Source: Kalmusia sp. IMI 367209 (lineage: Eukaryota > Ascomycota > Dothideomycetes > Pleosporales > Didymosphaeriaceae). From it: a stretch of DNA of 64,000 nucleotides. Under the pieces are notes generated by a model. The model was not told where the DNA came from. It ran no database searches and was given only the letters and a program-made list of their open reading frames with translations. Shown here one piece after another: positions 12,398 through 23,136 of this stretch. The position numbers were made by a program, and so were the translations under genes. Positions within the stretch are counted from its first letter, which is position 1. Each line of letters begins with the position of its first letter. Where the stretch lies: NCBI GenBank assembly GCA_027946365.1, contig JAPEUQ010000001.1, forward strand, positions 4,216,001-4,280,000, read 5' to 3'.

Positions 12398-13157
12398 TGC
12401 TCTAGCGACACAACATATTGTTGCCAAAAACTGTGCGAAGCAAGACAGGTATGTGTACTTCTAAGAGAGCGCCCCACGTCCTTTCCAAGGAACCGTCTCA
12501 ACCTATTTCATGCATGGCCCAAGCTTCTGGACGTCGTTCCAAATCGGGCTTGTCAAACCGGCAGTGAAGCATACACCCTGTAAAAAGCATGTTGCCTCAT
12601 GTATAACAGCTTCAAATCAAACTCTACAATTTTTGCCGAGGTCGATGTCAAGATGTTCGTCCCAGTGTAGACAAGTGCGATTCAACCTATGATGCGGGGT
12701 CAATGTTGCGGGGGAACCCTAAGAGTCGCCTTCATGTGGGGCATGGCTACTCCAACACCGCTAAGTCACGCGTCAAGAGCCCCCATGCCGTTCGGTGCAA
12801 GGTTCTCCACCAGGAAGCCACTAATAGGTCTATTGGTGTAAGATTCGCTGCCAACGAACGCCTCAATCCATGTTAAACGCCATCGCAAACGGCACCCGTG
12901 CTGATATGCTCCGGCTGTTGCAGCGATCGGAGGCATTGTACCTAGACTGTAAAAAAGTGTCAGGCGATATCCAGGCAGCACGTTGCCTCGATAATCAGTG
13001 AGCCTATAGGACGAATGGTGTGGAGAGAACCTGGATCGCGGTGCCCCACTGGCCTGGATATTGACCTGCAGCTATGAACCTGTTCCACAAACATCTTCCA
13101 CGATCTCCTAGACCTTGACCTCTGCTGACCGAGTACGACTACTTTTCGATCAGACGC
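12398..13157. other. Divergent promoter region, SDR / FAD monooxygenase
   Basis: 760 nt between divergently transcribed oxidoreductase genes. Shared upstream control is possible; no palindromic factor site stood out. No supported open frame. Confidence 0.4.
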
Positions 13158-14607
13158 ATGCCCATCCGCGCAAAGATAGACGAGTCCAAGCTCCCTAAGA
13201 TGGTAGTCTCAGAGACGAACGGCGCAAAGCCAAAGACTGGCATCAAGGTAATCATTGTTGGTGCAGGTACGAAGTTGGGTCCCGAAAGTCGCACTGGGCA
13301 AAAAGCTGACATACATTCAGGTTTCGGTGGCCTCACTGCGGCCATAGAATGCATCCGACAAGGTCACTCTCCAATTATATACGAAGCATTTCCCTCTCTA
13401 AAGATCTTGGGCGATATCATTTCCTTTGGGCCTAATGCTGGTCGCATATTCTACCGATGGAAGGATGGCGAGATTGCGCACGCTATGCGCAAGATTTCCA
13501 TTGACCTAACTTCCTACGGCTTCAACATCCACAAGTGGGACACTGGCGAGATCGTTATCAATCAGAGAACCCCAATCAAGGATGAGATGGCACCGGTCTT
13601 CAATGGACATAGGGGCGAATTGCACGAGATCGTTTTCAATTACGCGAAGGAACTAGGCGTCGAGATTGTGCTTGGTCAGCGTGTAGAAAACTATTGGGAA
13701 ACGGAAAGTGCCGCTGGGATCATGCTTGAAGATGGCACGAGAGTGGAGGGAGATGTAGTTGTTGGTAGTGACGGCGTGAGAAGCAAAGCTAGGACACTCG
13801 TTCTAGGATATGAAGATAAACCCAAATCGTCCGGCTATGCTGTGTGGAGGTCGTGGTTTAGCAACAAGGATATGCTGGCAGACCCAGAGACGAAGCAATT
13901 CTGCGAGAACGGTGACACTTTCAATGGTTGGATCGGTACGTATTACTCTTCCTACTCTTCTGTGTGCTCTGTTACTTAGCATACTAGGCCCTGACGTACA
14001 CTTCCTCTTCAGTACGTTAAAAGGCGGCAGTGACTGCTGCTGGGTGCTCACACATCGTGACGAACACGACATCGACGAATCTTGGTCTTTCCCGGGCAAA
14101 CTTTCCGAGGTCAAAGAAGTCCTCCGCGACTGGGATCCCATGTGCACAAAGATAATTTCAAAGACTCCAGAAGAGACGCTCGTAGACTGGAAACTGGTAT
14201 ATCGCGACCCACTGCCGACTTGGGTCTCTGGTTATGGCTCTGCATCTGGTCATGGCCGCATCTGCCTACTCGGTGACTCCGCGCATCCCTTCTTACCCAC
14301 GAGCGCTCAAGGTGCGACGCAGGCACTGGAAGATGGGGTGACGCTTGCAGTCACACTGAGAAAAGCTGGAAAGGATAATATCAAAGGTGCATTGCAAGCT
14401 TACCAGGATATTAGATACGATCGGGTACGTAAGGTGCAGAAGACGGGTGAGACGACGCGCGATATGTGGCATAACACGGATTGGGAGAAGGTGAAGAAGA
14501 ACCCTGAAAGCATTCAATTCCCGCGCGAAGACTGGATTTTTGCGCACGATGCAGAGAAGCATGCGGAGGAAGTAGGTGATGCATTGATAGCTAAAGCTTC
14601 AGCATAG
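13158..14607 (+). CDS. FAD-dependent monooxygenase, salicylate-hydroxylase-like
   Basis: Three exons (13158-13266, 13321-13935, 13988-14607) give 447 aa. The first intron splits the dinucleotide-binding motif, which reads KVIIVGAGFGGLTAA when joined (G-x-G-x-x-G at residues 35-40). LGDIISFGPNAGRI follows, then the DG motif VVVGSDGVRS and the GD motif CLLGDSAHPFLPTSAQGA that contacts the FAD ribityl chain. These three motifs in this order define the group A aromatic hydroxylases (PF01494 family: salicylate, 3- or 6-hydroxybenzoate/nicotinate hydroxylases). NAD(P)H-dependent hydroxylation of an aromatic ring is the expected reaction; the substrate is unknown. An in-frame ATG 14 codons downstream (MVVSETNG) is an alternative start. 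Confidence 0.9.
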
Positions 14608-16076
14608 ACCTTAAGCAAGGATCGTTGTAGCATATCTTTACATCCGCTGAAGCTTTCAACGCATTTCTACTGCATACACTGGAACGAGGACAAATTATCC
14701 ACAAGATTCGAATGAATGCTTGCACCGAAACCTGCTACACGTTCCATAATCTCACACAGCGCCTTCTAAATATTTCCTCCCATCAACAACGTCTATCGCA
14801 TCGCCCATCTTTTCGAGCTACGCTCTATGTTTATGGAATGAACAGGACATGACTTTATCAGTAGACGCAAGATTGTCGAATTTGCAACCGTATGTATATG
14901 ATAGGTGAAGGTTAGAGTAGACTATAGTCCCACAGGAGACGCAGGGGGTGCAGTTTACTGTGGTAAGCGTGTGTGAATAAGTACGTATACCGGATCTTAT
15001 GAAAAGTCGCGAAGGGTCAACGAGGTCGAAGTAGATTTTGAAGGAATGGACTGTATCGTTTATGATGGGACTGTAAGTTGAAGGTAAAGTCAAATGACCG
15101 AGGAATGACACGAGAGTAGACAAGATTGAAGTCGGTTCCGAAGGCGTGACGCCCTAAATGTGTACTCGAGAGCTAGTTAGAGAGTTTCTTATATATATTT
15201 GTAGTAGTGACGCAGACTAGAGTGTCGTGTAGTAGTCTCAGCCCCTATGGACCTGTTAGTCTATAGTGAATACTAATGGTGCTGTGGCTTGAGCCAAGCA
15301 CCTGACTACCCGACGTCTGCAATTTAAATATCAGCTTAAGCGTATGCCCACGTCCGTTACTTATTGTTCGGACAATAGGGCTGGATATAGGACAAGGTTT
15401 CCATGCATTCTACTCAAATTGAGCAGGCGTAGTTGTATCTAGACAGTCGAAAAAGGACTTGTGATAGGGGCTGAAAATAGTTTCAATCCACATCAATGTT
15501 TGATATGCTCATCGAATCTGAGATAAATCTACTTTGTCAATCATATCACCCCTTTCTATCGCTGCAGAAGTATTTATCGATGTAGAACCCGTCATAGTCT
15601 CCGCGCGATTCAAATATACGCGAGGATTATCGCTAGAGTCAAGATCATCGTAGTCACCGGAACGCGAGGCTGAGCCAGTGGCTTGGTGGGGAGTAGCGCC
15701 GGGTGCGACGTTAAGTCCACCTGATGGTGCCGCCATCCGTGCTGTGGCGTCTACGCCAACATGACATTACCAGGCCTTATCTCAGGGCCGTGACAAGCAG
15801 CGCTTGCTACGAGATGCATCGAAGAGGCAAACGTGAATGCACACGCAATGAGATCCGCGCCGAGCTTTTGAGCACGTACCCCGCCAAGCACGCTAGCTAG
15901 CAGCTGAAATCATCCCGGGCATACGTCACGGACCGCGACTTTCTTCTTTTCCCGCTGCTGTCTTCTCCTCCCATGGCTCCGTCTCATCCGGTGCATCGAA
16001 CAGTCGGTTAACCCTCCACAGGCCATGCAGCTAACGCCCTGTTGGACTCGCGGTTGACTTCGTTGGTGCTTTGAAG
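14608..16076. other. Intergenic, with one short minus-strand frame
   Basis: About 1.5 kb between the monooxygenase and the membrane-protein gene. Apart from the hydrophilic frame at 15509-15736 (listed separately) I see only short frames without coding character. Confidence 0.4.
15509..15736 (-). CDS. Small hypothetical ORF, possibly an orphaned first exon
   Basis: An ATG-started 75-codon frame encodes a hydrophilic Ser/Asp/Thr-rich peptide (starts MAAPSGGLNVAPGATPHQ). Composition looks like the disordered N-terminus of a larger fungal protein, but no splice continuation with coding character is visible downstream on the minus strand. It lies 340 nt upstream of, and divergent from, the 16077 gene. 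It may be a real small gene, a 5' remnant, or chance. Confidence 0.25.
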   Translation of the reverse strand: MAAPSGGLNVAPGATPHQATGSASRSGDYDDLDSSDNPRVYLNRAETMTGSTSINTSAAIERGDMIDKVDLSQIR

Positions 16077-17226
16077 ATGGCAACGGGACAGCCGGTTAAC
16101 TTGGTATACGGAGCCACCGTCAACATTATTACCCTTGTTATTTATTTCATCTACCTGTGCATTGCGATATGGCTATCGGTTCGCCAAGGACTCGGACACA
16201 ACTTTCCGTGGATGTGCATGGTTATTCTTTCTCTTTGTCGACTCACCCAGGTTATACATCCTTCGAGCGGTGCTTCACTGCCAATGGCTAACGCAAACAG
16301 GTATCGCTCGATCTTGCAGCAACTATGCTGTTTCCTGAAAGTAAACTTTCGAACACGACTCTTGAGGGCGGCGTCGCCATCCTTACCGAGATCAGTTTGA
16401 CACCACTGTTCATGTCGACCGCAAGCGTGCTCAACATGACATCTGGACCGAAGGGACGCCGCATGCAGTGGGTCCTTCTTCTCCTGTACATTCCTCTCAT
16501 AATCTCGCTCATATTGATCATTGCTGGAGGAATTGACCCAGACTCTCGCGACGGACCTACCTTTGCAGCAACCGAATCGACAAAGGCTGGTATTGTTCTG
16601 TACTGCGCTTGCTTCGTTATATTGATCTGGGCGACTACTATCATAGCGGCACGTTTGTACCTCGCAAACTCGATCGAGGTCAGAATCTTGACCACCGTGG
16701 TCCTCAGCCTTCCTTTTTTTCTTGTCGACGTTATATACATGATGTTGTTTGCCTTTGAAGGTAATCGCCAACCTCTACCTCAGCGTTTCAATGTTATTAG
16801 TGGAGACGTCACAATCCAGCTTTGCATGTAAGTTGCCGTTTCTCCAATGGATCGTAGAGTACTCGGCCCTACGCTTCCGCAAGTACTTTTCAGCATTTCT
16901 ATTGCAATCTGCCTTGGAGATCAGGAGATGTACAACTACAATCCTACTATCATCCGTCTATCTATCAATACTTATCATTTTACAGGCAGGTCATTATGGA
17001 GTACATTATCGTGGGTCTCTATCTAGGTTTGGGTCTCGAACTACCGCACAAAGCCGCCAAGCTTAGAGACATTGTTATGGGAGAAAAGGACTACGAACAA
17101 TTGAGAGAAACCTTCCTTTGGAAAATGTATGAAGCAGGGTCTACAACAGTGGCTCTTGTTGTGATGCCAGGGCTTAGATTTGCGCACTGGATGTTGGGTA
17201 GAATCCTTCGCGCAGGTACGTCCTAG
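16077..17226 (+). CDS. Seven-transmembrane-like fungal integral membrane protein (DUF7702-like)
   Basis: Exons 16077-16250, 16301-16827 and 16986-17226 give 313 aa with consistent phases. About seven hydrophobic segments are spaced through the protein (for example VNIITLVIYFIYLCIAIWL, WVLLLLYIPLIISLILIIAGG, ILTTVVLSLPFFLVDVIYMM, QVIMEYIIVGLYLGLGL). An extracellular-style start, an RQGLGHNF loop and the LDLAATML helix are typical of the fungal DUF7702/PTH11-related membrane proteins, whose functions are mostly unknown; a sensory or transport role is only inference. The 158-nt second intron is longer than its neighbours and might hide a small exon. The donor-like gtacgtcc just before the stop means a further 3' exon cannot be excluded. 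Confidence 0.7.
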
Positions 17227-17999
17227 TCAATGCCGAAAACTCCACAACAAAGTCAAGAGCCTGAGAGTTTGCTGGGTAAACAATACCTTCTTTATGGATC
17301 GAGACTCACGTCGCGCACTCCACCTTAATCAAAGTCGGCACAGATGTCATGGCGCTGCCACGCTTGCTGACCGTGGCCGCTTAACCCTCCCATGTCGACA
17401 TGCAAGAAGGCAACGCCGGGCATCCGGAACGCACACCAAAGACCGACAACAGCTGTCAGAATCCACACTAGTGTTCCTACATCCTAATGAGGTGTGGTCA
17501 AGTCCTGTTTTCATCTGAAAATGGCACACGAGATTCCTTCATCCTCAAGCGATCTACGCCAGCACGATCTAGGGCGCTACAGCCTCAGTCACAAATTGGT
17601 GACTGCTATGTTGACGCTTGTGATGCTGGGGAAGTACGTTATCATCGGTTCATCGCCCTGAAAGTGGTAAGCTTGACTTGCTCGCTGTGCATGGACTAAG
17701 AAGATCGATTAACACGAGTCAGAATGAGATTGCAGGGGAATTATGAATAAGGCTTGGTACGCCCATCGTTATGAATCGGTCGGTTGAATGGAATAAGACG
17801 CAATGGTGCTCTTTTTTGCAAGTCTCTTATTGCTCGGCATTGCACACGTGCGGGCCTTTGCGGCACCCAACTAAAGTCATGTACGCATCTTCCCAAGTCT
17901 ACCGCCAAAGCTTGCTGTTCCATCATATATATATATATCACTCGGTAGACTCATGATCCTCGCTTATGCAGACTCGGCCGAATCAAAGCTTAAGATTCC
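17227..17999. other. Intergenic, no supported gene
   Basis: Short frames only. It contains a short AT dinucleotide run (listed separately) and leads into the decayed Thr-rich gene. Confidence 0.4.
17925..17938. repeat. AT dinucleotide microsatellite (7 units)
   Basis: Seven AT units in a row in non-coding DNA. No functional meaning is apparent. Confidence 0.8.
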
Positions 18000-19003
18000 A
18001 TCATGCTCGAAGCCTTCTTCGACCGTGACTCGCATGTCGATAGTGTAGCCGACGACAACGAAGACCGTCACGAAGACGGAAAACATTTCTAAGAAAATCG
18101 ACTACCGTACAGCGCACTTTATTGAGAAACGTAACCAAAACGAGTGTCTCCCAGACTACGCTCGCTGATACGAACACTATTACAGACCAAGCAACAATTA
18201 CTGTATCTGAGACCAGTACATAGACAACGACTTCTAGGGCGACTACGACTTCGACTTACATATCTCCTACTAATATAGTACCGTGCAAGATTGTAACAGT
18301 GGTCAAAAGTTAAAAGCGGAGTTATGATATTGGTATACCTCTTAACTGCTCGTGCTATCTGACTACTACAAAAGCGTGCGCAAAGGTCACTAGGCCATGG
18401 GTGCCAGTCAAAAAGCCTACTTCGACTGTTACTGTCACTAATTTAAAGGTGACAATCACCGTCAAATACGGGACAAGACTGTGGATAAGCTTTAGACTAG
18501 TGTAGCAGTAGACAGTGATCTCAACTTACACCTCAGTGACCGCCGTTGGTACTACTGAATCACAGGTAACAACATCCATAGCCACAGAGATAACTAGTAA
18601 GATATTCTTTCACCCCCTATATCTACAGCTTGCTGACAATCGTCTCAGCGACAACCACGACCATAACTGCCATCGAAACAGTCCAAGCTGACCCGTGCGC
18701 AAAACCCATCCTCTATACCGCCATCAGGCCTAACTACCTTAGTGCCCTTGCTGGCGTGAGATCTGACTCCATCGGTCCCCTAATTGCTGCGATCGTTCTT
18801 ATTACTCCAATGCAGGATGGCTCTACTGGCGCTTCTTTAATGATATCTGCTACCAGTACGTCATTCCGAACTCAGGCCCAGCCGGATTACGTATTATAAG
18901 CACGTACCGGAGGGGCCGACCAGCGCTGGTTCCGACGGTAGGTGATGGGGGCACATGTGGACTGGGATTATGCGCAGTGCCGGGGTATAATGGGGCACCT
19001 TGA
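18000..19003 (+). pseudogene. Relic of a Thr-rich, Cys-containing secreted/cell-surface protein
   Basis: Coding text survives in pieces that change frame and carry stops. Around 18122-18310 a frame reads TVTKTSVSQTTLADTNT-type Thr/Ser repeats, broken by TAG in ...SETST*TTTSRATTT. Around 18345-18490 another frame gives a Cys-bearing segment (NCSCYLTTTKACAKVTRPW) and more TVTVT repeats. From 18630 an ATTTTITAIETVQADPCA segment follows, and from about 18782 a Cys-rich domain (NCCDRSYY..., FNDICYQYVIPNSGPAG, GTCGLGLCAVPGYNGAP) runs to a TGA at 19001-19003. Such layouts belong to fungal surface proteins with Thr-rich stalks and a small Cys-rich domain. Several stops sit where CAG or CAA would fit, as C-to-T change would make. 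Decayed gene rather than sequencing error, given several breaks; the true 5' end was not found. Confidence 0.6.
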
Positions 19004-19089
19004 TGGAAAACTATGTATGTTGTCTCGCAGCGCCTTTTGTGATAGGCACGACTACTATTCTAACACAAAAAAATTCTAAACAATTACCT

Positions 19090-20597
19090 TCATCTCTTGT
19101 TCTCTACTAGCAAGTTCTTGTTAACCTCCTTCAAACTCGCGCAACCTGCTAATCCCACAGTGATCTCCAGTTCTGCAAGCAGGCTTTTCAATACGTGACG
19201 TACGCCCTTCTCGCCCTGATGTGCCAGGCCCCAGAGAATTGGTCGTCCAATCTGCACAAAATCTGCGCCGAGAGCGACTGCTTTGACGCTACAGTTTGTC
19301 AGCTAAGTGAGAACATAGGCAGGACGAATACGCTAATCGCAGTGACGAAAGAAATCAAACAAGACACTCACATATCAGCACCCGAACGAATGCCACCATC
19401 AAAGCCAATGACCAACTGCCCCTTCACCGCTTCGACAATGTCCACGAGTGCGTCAAGCGACGCAATCGCTCCATCAACCTGCCGTCCGCCATGCTATCCC
19501 CATTAGTCTCTTCAACACCACATATACCGTCACTTTGTACTCACGTTACTAACCACAATCCCATCAAGCCCATACTCGACCGCTAACTTCGCATCCTCCA
19601 CACTCTGTACGCCCTTCAGCACGATCGGCCCTTCCCCCCACATCTCCCTCAACTTCCCTACATTCTCCCACACCGGACTCACTCCCCGTGACGTCGTGAT
19701 CGTATGATACAGCGCCGCCAACTGCTTCTGCTCAGCCGTCGCATTCGCCGCCAACGGATTGAATCCAAGCTTCTCATGCGCTACCGGATCCTCGAGCCCG
19801 ATCTGCACCCCCACGCCCTCGATAAACGGGAAATACCCACGATCCAGGTCTCGCGAGCGCCACCCCAGATCCCACGTATCCACCGTGACAACTAGCACTT
19901 CATACCCATTCTTCTTCGCAGTCGTAAGGTACGAAGCTGTAAGGTCTGAGTCAGAGGGCCAATAGAGCTGGTACCAGCGGGGATTACCCTCGCCATTCGC
20001 GGTCGCGACGTCAGCGAAACCCGTGCTACTGGCTGTGCTGAGTGTGTATGGCAGTCCTAGATCACCCCAGACTTTGGCGTTTGCGCGCTCGCCGGTAGGG
20101 TGGAAGAGTGTCTGGACGCCGATAGGGGCCATGACGAGGGGCGCGGGGAAGGTGCGGTTGAAGAGGGTGGTGCTTAGGTCGCGCTTGGGCTGAACGGCAC
20201 GCATGACGCGGGGGACAATTGACCACTAGGATTAACATTTCGTCAGTACATGTGCCATTCTTTTCTGATGGCTAGGAACCAGGAAGTTACATACGCGAGT
20301 GAAAGCCGCTCTGTTGGCTGCGACAGTGGTCTCTAGTTCCGCGCCTCCTGCCGCATAGTCATATGATTTTGGGTCGAGGAGCTGCTTCGCTGACGCTTCG
20401 AGTCGCTCGTAGTTTGTGGAGGCGATGGGGGTCTGGTTGTACAGGGTGTGGTTGTAGTATATTTCTGAGGAGTAGGAGGAGTAGTGGGTTGCGTTAGAGA
20501 GTGGGTGGAGGACAGAGTTGATGAGGTCGAAGGCAGATTGGGCGGAGCCGAGGTGGGTCAAGATGGGCAGCAAGATGAGGAGGGAGTGAGGCTTCAT
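19090..20597 (-). CDS. Secreted FMN-dependent alpha-hydroxyacid oxidase/dehydrogenase
   Basis: Four exons (20597-20295, 20225-19545, 19493-19372, 19288-19090) give 434 aa. The first 20 residues (MKPHSLLILLPILTHLGSAQ) are a signal peptide, and N-x-T/S sites follow, so the enzyme is probably exported. The fold is the glycolate/lactate oxidase type: YDYAAGGAELETT near the N-terminus, PLVMAPIGVQTLFHPTGE for the FMN phosphate side, YQLYWPSD, VVTVDTWDLGWRSRD, the conserved Lys in GPIVLKGVQ, and the active-site His/Arg in VVSNHGGRQVDGA, then GIRSGADIVKAVALGA and GRPILWGLA. The reaction is oxidation of an L-2-hydroxyacid, with H2O2 or decarboxylation products depending on subtype. It lies just downstream of, and in tandem with, the Zn2Cys6 gene. 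Confidence 0.9.
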
Positions 20598-20988
20598 GGT
20601 GGGTTTGAGGGCGCAGGATGGAGCGAGGAAGAGAATGGACTAGGTGACAATAAGGAAAGAGAAAGATGAGATGAGGTAGTTTACAGATGGAGAAGGGTTG
20701 GTATAAATACATTTTTTTGTTTGAGGGATAGTTGTTGGTAGTCAGGGACCGGGCGTAGCGCATTGAATCTACCGAAGTTGCCGGATTTGTTATCATGAGC
20801 GGTGACTACGCGTAGGATGAGCAGCGTGCTGGATAGTACGCGGTCATTAGAAGCGGCTGACATTATCTTGTAAGCATTCCTCCACTGGTCAATAGTCCGC
20901 CGTAACTAGGCCAGTCCTTGCGAATTCCTGAGCACTTGAGGTGATGCTTGTCGTGATATTCCATCTCGCTGTGCGTCGTATATTGACC
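20598..20988. other. Promoter region of the FMN oxidase
   Basis: 391 nt between the tandem regulator gene and the oxidase gene. A pyrimidine-rich stretch precedes the oxidase ATG on its strand. No further feature seen. Confidence 0.4.
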
Positions 20989-22808
20989 TTATGGCATTGC
21001 GAAAACGCCCTCCTTTCCAAGCCACTCTAAATCGTACCACAAATCAACATGTTTGGCGAAGACAGAACGATTCTCCTCCATTGATACGCCTGTGTCGTTG
21101 CCAATAATTGCCTCTTGTGCCGCGCTAAAAAGCCGCTTCAGCATGGACGCGGCCGGATAGTTGTCATCAAGAGCAGTCAGGAATTGTGAGTAGATATCGA
21201 GCTTCTCATTTGCCAATTTTTTTGTATTCGGGTCTTCAGATTTCAGAGCGGCCAGGTATGTGGCAATAGCAGGAACAATAAGCGGAACTGTGGTGGGCGC
21301 AGCATATGTGGTTATGTTGTCATGGAGGAAAGCTTCAATGATGATAGTGGTTTCGTCTGCAGCGTGTTCTGAGTCTTCTTTGGAACCTGTAGCTCGGGCT
21401 AGAGCGAGGAGTGCAGCGCATCTGTGTAGTTCGAGGTGGCGATGGGTATATATGAATATAGGTGTTGAACTGGTGACACTAAGCTTGTTGTTGCTCTGGA
21501 TTTTACAAGAATTTTGTTCCAAAACTGATAGAGTTTTCTTGGTAATGATGTAGCGCAAGAGGTCGCTGATTGTAATCAGGCTTTGCCACATACTTGCAAG
21601 TTCCGCCGCCTCTCCTGGTGAATACAGTCGTTTACCATGGAGTATAAGGTTTGTGAACAGGTAGCTTGCATCCTCCGAGTAAGGGCTATCTTTGCTGGTG
21701 GCATGGATTCGAAGCGGTCTACCCCTTCCAAAGGCCTGCCACACATCGCGCATTAGACAGCACCGCCATATATTACGCCAGAAAGATCGTTGTTGGACGG
21801 GAACGTGTACGTTCGTTGGTTTAACCTCGCTATGGAGACCGAGCGTCTGCGCAATACTGAAAGCTATGCCGGTCCAGTACCATGACTGCTTCACATCTTC
21901 GGTGTCCGCGAACCAGAAGCTCAAGAGGAGGGACGATTGTACAAGCACAATTTTGTCGTTTTCGTGACTTAAATCGAACAATAACTTAGCCCTAGCTACG
22001 TAGATCTCTTTACAAGCTTTTCGTTTCAGCGTCGGTACGTAGCTCGCACTGACTGAGAATATGCTCCAGAGGAGAAGTAGATTGATGCCCTCGAAGCCAT
22101 GCGTAGCATATTGCTGAAGGAATGCGTGTCCATCGATGACCGGGAAAGTCGGATGAACGAATCGAAAGTACCCCTCGAGGAGCTCGTTACGTTCCACTGG
22201 GAGCGTGAAGCAGCCTTTGACTTTAAGGTACTCCAGATCTTCAGCAGCGAGCTCCTTTTCCACCGTTGCGAAGACATGAAAGTGGCGATCGGTCGTCTCG
22301 CTTACAGCTTCGAGGATGGCACCATATCCACCATCTCCAATAAAGATAGACGCGATTCTTGAACTCGGTTCTGGCACAGCAACTGCAACAACTCTAGTGA
22401 GATCCGGGTGCGAGAACTGCGTAGTCTCGGTCGAATCGTTGGCACTGCTAGTAGGCACTCGTGGTGGACTTGTTAGTCGTAGCGCCTTCTTCCGAGTACT
22501 ACAATGAAGTGAGCCACGTGAGTAGTCGATATGCTTCAAAAATCTTACGGATACTGCTTCCTAGTTCTGATTGTACATTGTTCGCCAAGCTCTACGCACT
22601 TTGAACAAGGCACCCCGCTCGAATCGACATCACAGCGAATCTTATGGTCGTGGCAGAAGGCGCAGACCTTGGTTGCGCGTTTCCGTGGCATATTCGGCAA
22701 CTTCGGTGGCTTGGGATGAACGCATAGTGTCGGGGTAGGGTTCAGAGCAGGCGGAACGTCCGGAAGTAAAGGAGCGGAGTCATCATGCACCAAGAAGTGT
22801 TTACCCAA
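20989..22808 (-). CDS. Zn2Cys6 fungal transcription factor
   Basis: Exons 22808-22549 and 22498-20989 (50-nt intron, gtaag...tgtag) give 589 aa. The binuclear zinc cluster is complete: C49-x2-C52-x6-C59-x8-C68-x2-C71-x6-C78 (CAFCHDHKIRCD...CSKCVELGEQC), preceded by a basic MPRKRATK that may itself be the start. A middle-homology fungal_trans domain follows, with ELLEGYFRFVHPTFPVIDGHAF, SASYVPTLKRKACKEIYVARAKLL, WYWTGIAFSIAQTLGLH and a charged FWRNIWRCCLMRDVWQAFGRGRP segment, the style of cutinase-factor/amdR-like regulators. It probably binds CGG-type half sites. Position at the end of the oxidoreductase run suggests a pathway-specific regulator (inference). Confidence 0.92.
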
Positions 22809-23136
22809 GCATTTATGTAGACATGGGAAGCACTAGAGTGAAAGAGACGAAAGTATAGCATAAGGAGGAGAGAGGTGAGCAGGAGCTATTCCTATTTGCT
22901 AACTATTTTGCCAAGGCGCTAGCCGTCATGTGAGTATGAGGGCACAAGGTCAATAGTCTGGAGACTTCCTTATCTGTACAATGAAATTACGCTCGTCGCG
23001 TGTCCCTAGCATTCTGTAAAGCACGAGCAAATCCGGAGCGGTTGACTAAATTAACTTTACATGCATTTGTACACCGCGTGAACGGTCTGGGAAATATAGT
23101 ACATATACAAACACAACTTCTATACAAAATAGATGC
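22809..23136. other. Intergenic spacer
   Basis: About 330 nt holding the promoter of the Zn2Cys6 gene and the 3' end of the mL67 gene, which lies upstream in the same orientation. Nothing else seen. Confidence 0.4.
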
